Shown here: one piece after another, positions 61,688-64,000 of the stretch
Layout of the letters: each line of letters opens with the position of its first letter
How positions within the stretch are numbered: the first letter of the stretch is position 1
Source of the DNA: DASXVU01 sp963732855
Lineage (GTDB): Archaea; Thermoplasmatota; Thermoplasmata; Methanomassiliicoccales; UBA472
DNA: 64,000 bases
Direction of reading: 5' to 3'
Assembly: GCA_963732855.1 (NCBI GenBank)
Contig: CAVTBB010000002.1
Coordinates: 372,001-436,000 of the forward strand
Notes under the pieces: generated by a model
What the model saw: the letters and a program-made list of their open reading frames with translations, nothing else
What the model was told of the DNA's origin: nothing
Database searches by the model: none
Made by a program: the position numbers and the translations under genes

Positions 61688-61927
61688 CTATTTCCTTAGG
61701 TATTTCTCCTCAAACCTTTCCATCTCGGCAAGGGTCTTTTCGGCCTCTTCCATCTTCTTCAACTTCTCCGACACCAAGTCGACCCTGGCATAGACGAAGT
61801 CTCGGATGGCGGCCCGGATAGCCTCAGACCTCGAAGGGAAATCATCAACTTCGACCAGGAAGTCCAACGCACGGATGTATCTGGTCGGAAGGCGAAGAGT
61901 TACCTTCTCTAGATCGGCGTCTTCCAA
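61688..61927 (-). CDS. Ribbon-helix-helix (CopG-like) DNA-binding protein
   Basis: This is a 79-residue protein (MEDADLEKVTLRLPTRYIRA). It has the RHH strand KVTLRLP, the two helices and the FPSRSEAIRAAIRDFV block, and a coiled C-terminus rich in Glu/Lys. TTG 61927 with GGTGAGGGGAT upstream is used as start. AGTATAAATAG (reverse strand, 61993-62003) may be its TATA box. There is no toxin gene next to it, so it is more likely a regulator than an antitoxin. Confidence 0.83.
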   Translation of the reverse strand: MEDADLEKVTLRLPTRYIRALDFLVEVDDFPSRSEAIRAAIRDFVYARVDLVSEKLKKMEEAEKTLAEMERFEEKYLRK

Positions 61928-62003
61928 ATCCCCTCACCTAGAGGACATTAAAGGTCTAGTCGACCTCTTTTGTCCGACATGATATTGGATGGTGTCTATT
62001 TAT

Positions 62004-62400
62004 ACTTTCGGTCATTATAATCAAAAAAGGAGCATCCAGGCATCAGAACATGTAGCGGGTAAAATTTCAGAGATTCTGAATACTTCAAAAAAGTGCCTCT
62101 CTTTGGTTTTGTATAGGTAAAAACCGATTCTGTTAGAATCGAATGACATTAAAGATTTCGAAGATCTCTTATTTGATCTACTATAAGTTGGCTTTAGTTT
62201 TTAGGTATCCAGCGTAGTCCGATGAACGGCGAGTCATCACCATTCAAGCATCATTTTGGGAGGGCGGGAGCCTTCCCAAACTATCCTAAATGAAATCATT
62301 TACCCACACGATGTTGAAGAGATCCAAAAAAGTCAATTCGACCTCTTAACGACCTCTCCGGCGATCGACCAGACCTCGAATGGATTCATTCAGGGGCGGT
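62004..62400. other. AT-rich intergenic stretch with one strong hairpin
   Basis: About 400 bases without a supported gene lie between the RHH gene promoter and tRNA-Tyr. The only clear structure is the stem-loop at 62255-62280. I see no ORF worth calling. Confidence 0.45.
62255..62280. other. Stem-loop with GGGA (GNRA-type) tetraloop
   Basis: TTTGGGAGGGC pairs with GCCTTCCCAAA over 11 pairs (one G-U) around GGGA. It could be part of an unrecognised small RNA, a processing site or a terminator. No downstream T-run is seen. Confidence 0.4.
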
Positions 62401-62405
62401 AAATG

Positions 62406-62413
62406 TTTAATAT
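62406..62413 (+). promoter_or_regulatory. TATA box of tRNA-Tyr
   Basis: TTTAATAT lies 26 bases before the tRNA start. Confidence 0.55.
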
Positions 62414-62438
62414 GATTTCTGTAATACTCTGCCTGCAT

Positions 62439-62552
62439 CCCGACTTAGCTTAGTCTGGCTTGAGCGGCTGACTGTAGTGGGTATACCGGCTTGCCGGTTC
62501 CGAAGCCGCCGATATCAGCAGGTCCCCAGTTCAAATCTGGGAGTCGGGACCA
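62439..62552 (+). tRNA. tRNA-Tyr (GUA) with a 36-nt intron
   Basis: The acceptor CCCGACT pairs with AGTCGGG, with C1-G72 as usual for archaeal tRNA-Tyr, then A and an encoded CCA. The anticodon stem GCTGA (62467-62471) pairs with TCAGC (62515-62519). The loop reads CTGTAG-[intron]-A, with anticodon GTA at 62474-62476. The intron at 62478-62513 is in the canonical 37/38 position and contains CCGGC-TT-GCCGG. The T-arm is CCCAG-TTCAAAT-CTGGG. The spliced length is 78 nt including CCA. Confidence 0.93.
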
Positions 62553-62635
62553 CCCTTTTCCACTTACTCGCATTATGATCTTGGGCAGGTAAGACTGCCG
62601 ATGACCGGGATTGAAAGGTTTTCGAGGCTCGGACC

Positions 62636-63919
62636 TTATGATAGAAGCGCCTCGATTGCTCGCTCAGACTCGTCAAGGACTTTCGCCTCATCTAAGCTCT
62701 TGACCACGCGGTCCTTCATCACAACTCTTCCGTCGCATATGACCGTCTTGACTTCTCCCCTGCCGGCAGAGTAAACAATGTTCGAAACGATATTATCTGG
62801 CAGCATCGGCCGTAGGCTAGGCGATCGCCCATCCAGTATGACCAGATCTGCCCTCTTTCCCACCTCGATCGATCCGATCTGGTCGGAAAGGCCCAGTGCC
62901 TTGGCGCCGCCCAGCGTTGCGAAATCGAGCACCTGTTGCGCGGGCAACACCGTCGGGTCCCATCGGGAAGCTTTCTGCAACAATGATAAGGTCTTCATTT
63001 CCCCGAACATGTCCAGGCTGTTGTTGGTCGTGCTTCCATCGGTGCCGATAGAGACGTTCACTTCGTTCTGAAGCATCTCCGGGATAGGTGCGACCCCTCC
63101 CGTAGCCAGTTTCATGTTCGATACTGGACAGGTCGAAACAGACACTTTCTGCCTACCTAAAATCTTGACCTCATTGATGGTGAGCCATGCCGAATGGGCT
63201 GCGATGCACCGTTCGTTAAGGACGCCGATCTTACCCAGATATTCGGCTGGACGGAGACCTTCCTTCCTCTTGTGATCGTAGACCTCCTTCCGCGTCTCGG
63301 ATAAATGGAACGTCATATGCCTACCAGACGCCTCCGAGTATTCGTTGGACGAAACGAATGTCTCCGTCGAACAGACATAGACCCCTTGAAGCCCGATTCC
63401 TGGGATGACCCGGGTGCTGTCCTTGAATTGCTCACAAAACCTCTTGCAGTTGTCCAGCGGGACGCCTTTCTGCGTCGTATATTCGACGTCGAGCACTGCC
63501 CAGCACAACATGCCCCTTAGGCCTGCCTGTTCGACTACCTTACCGATCACATCCTCAGAATAGTAGAGATCGACGAACGATGTCGTGCCCGAACGAATCA
63601 TCTCCAGGCATCCGAGAGCCGCTCCGCCCTTGATGTCCTTATCCGTGCGCTTCGAATCCAATGCGAACACCCTATCCAGGAAGTTCGGGAATGTGACATC
63701 ATCGGCGACCGCCTTCATCGTCGCCATGGCCACATGGCTGTGCGTGTTGATCAGGCCAGGCATGACCACATCGCCTTTTGCGTCGATCACATGATCGGCA
63801 GAGTCAGTGACCTTCCCGATCGCAGCGATCTTATCACCATCAACCAGGATGTCACCCTTTAGAATCTCCCTTCCAGCATTCTGGGTCACAATGTGAGCGT
63901 TCTTGATCAGCGTCGTCAT
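62636..63919 (-). CDS. 5'-deoxyadenosine / MTA / SAH deaminase (DadD/MtaD-like)
   Basis: This 427-residue amidohydrolase has the metal motif PGLINTHSHVAMATM, SGTTSFVDLYY, MTFHLSETRKEV, AAHSAWLT (His), STCPVSNMKLATGG and the Asp in GTDGSTTNNSLDMF. These are the deaminase-family hallmarks of TrzN/MtaD/DadD. It probably deaminates 5'-deoxyadenosine, methylthioadenosine or S-adenosylhomocysteine, clearing by-products of radical SAM and methyltransferase reactions. ATG 63919 is chosen (MTTLIKNAHIVTQ); the frame remains open to the window edge, which cannot be excluded as coding. Confidence 0.92.
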   Translation of the reverse strand: MTTLIKNAHIVTQNAGREILKGDILVDGDKIAAIGKVTDSADHVIDAKGDVVMPGLINTHSHVAMATMKAVADDVTFPNFLDRVFALDSKRTDKDIKGGAALGCLEMIRSGTTSFVDLYYSEDVIGKVVEQAGLRGMLCWAVLDVEYTTQKGVPLDNCKRFCEQFKDSTRVIPGIGLQGVYVCSTETFVSSNEYSEASGRHMTFHLSETRKEVYDHKRKEGLRPAEYLGKIGVLNERCIAAHSAWLTINEVKILGRQKVSVSTCPVSNMKLATGGVAPIPEMLQNEVNVSIGTDGSTTNNSLDMFGEMKTLSLLQKASRWDPTVLPAQQVLDFATLGGAKALGLSDQIGSIEVGKRADLVILDGRSPSLRPMLPDNIVSNIVYSAGRGEVKTVICDGRVVMKDRVVKSLDEAKVLDESERAIEALLS

Positions 63920-64000
63920 CCGGATCGGAGTCGCTATCCTTTCCAAAATAGATAATCCTTCTTGGCATTCATGAATTGTCGTGCCATCCGAAAGATTCAA

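Overview
The window reads as mid-GC chromosomal DNA from an archaeon, most likely of the Thermoplasmatota and plausibly a Methanomassiliicoccales-like anaerobe. The archaeal core genes are clear: archaeosine synthase, L44e, S27e, aIF2-alpha, Nop10, RadB, an XPD-type helicase, Bud32, isopentenyl phosphate kinase with type 2 IPP isomerase and a prenyl diphosphate synthase, and an intron-bearing tRNA-Tyr. Many starts lie about 25-30 bases after a TATA box, as expected for leaderless messages. The 5S rRNA gene is present as two identical tandem copies with no 16S or 23S next to them. DUF835, PKD-rich and BspA-like surface proteins and a CDGSH/Fe-S flavoprotein repertoire fit the same assignment. 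The order-level placement is inference.

Layout. 1-1350: 3' part of arcS (minus). 1420-3648: a five-gene DsrE/DsrH/TusA sulfur-relay operon and a divergent Cys-rich HTH regulator sharing a palindromic operator. 3737-5124: pyrB-pyrI. 5242-7283: roadblock protein, UPF0200 kinase-like protein, twin 89-residue proteins, HTH protein. 7527-15148: a 2091-residue FG-GAP/PKD surface protein with a small cytoplasmic domain, a DUF92 membrane protein and a DUF835 protein. 15202-15611: the two 5S genes. 15979-19799: zinc-ribbon membrane protein, then ipk-fni-prenyltransferase. 19832-24836: radB, then an overlapping helicase-bud32-NTPase-epimerase run. 24845-25996: secreted transglutaminase-like protein.

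Accessory segment. tRNA-Pro at 26114-26191 is followed by Ldh2-type dehydrogenase and receiver-domain genes, and then by a near-perfect copy of the tRNA 3' end at 28757. This looks like the scar of an integrated element. Beyond it lie a gene fragment and a 1218-residue BspA-like surface protein with four perfect 45-bp repeats.

Redox, modification and transport block (33100-46675). It holds a double CDGSH protein, a LuxE-like acyl activator coupled to a transglutaminase-like protein, and a frameshifted methyltransferase. A radical SAM/SPASM enzyme follows that is translationally coupled to a DUF2207 membrane protein ending in a (Cys-Ala)6 tail. This pair is the best candidate for an undescribed system. 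Next come an Fe-S flavoprotein, a DUF2148 protein, a BASS-like transporter and a four-gene double ABC exporter operon.

46924-58825: histidine kinase, LysE exporter, a decayed stretch, LURP-one protein, nitroreductase, carbamate kinase, NmrA-like reductase, a pseudo-ATPase/TPR protein, double GNAT, an atypical peroxiredoxin, a Dph6-like ligase, a creatininase-family protein, rpiA and an HTH regulator with repeated operator-like sequences. 59282-61515: conserved translation operon L44e-S27e-aIF2alpha-Nop10-PAC2. 61688-64000: RHH protein, an empty AT-rich stretch with one strong hairpin, tRNA-Tyr, and a DadD/MtaD-type deaminase.
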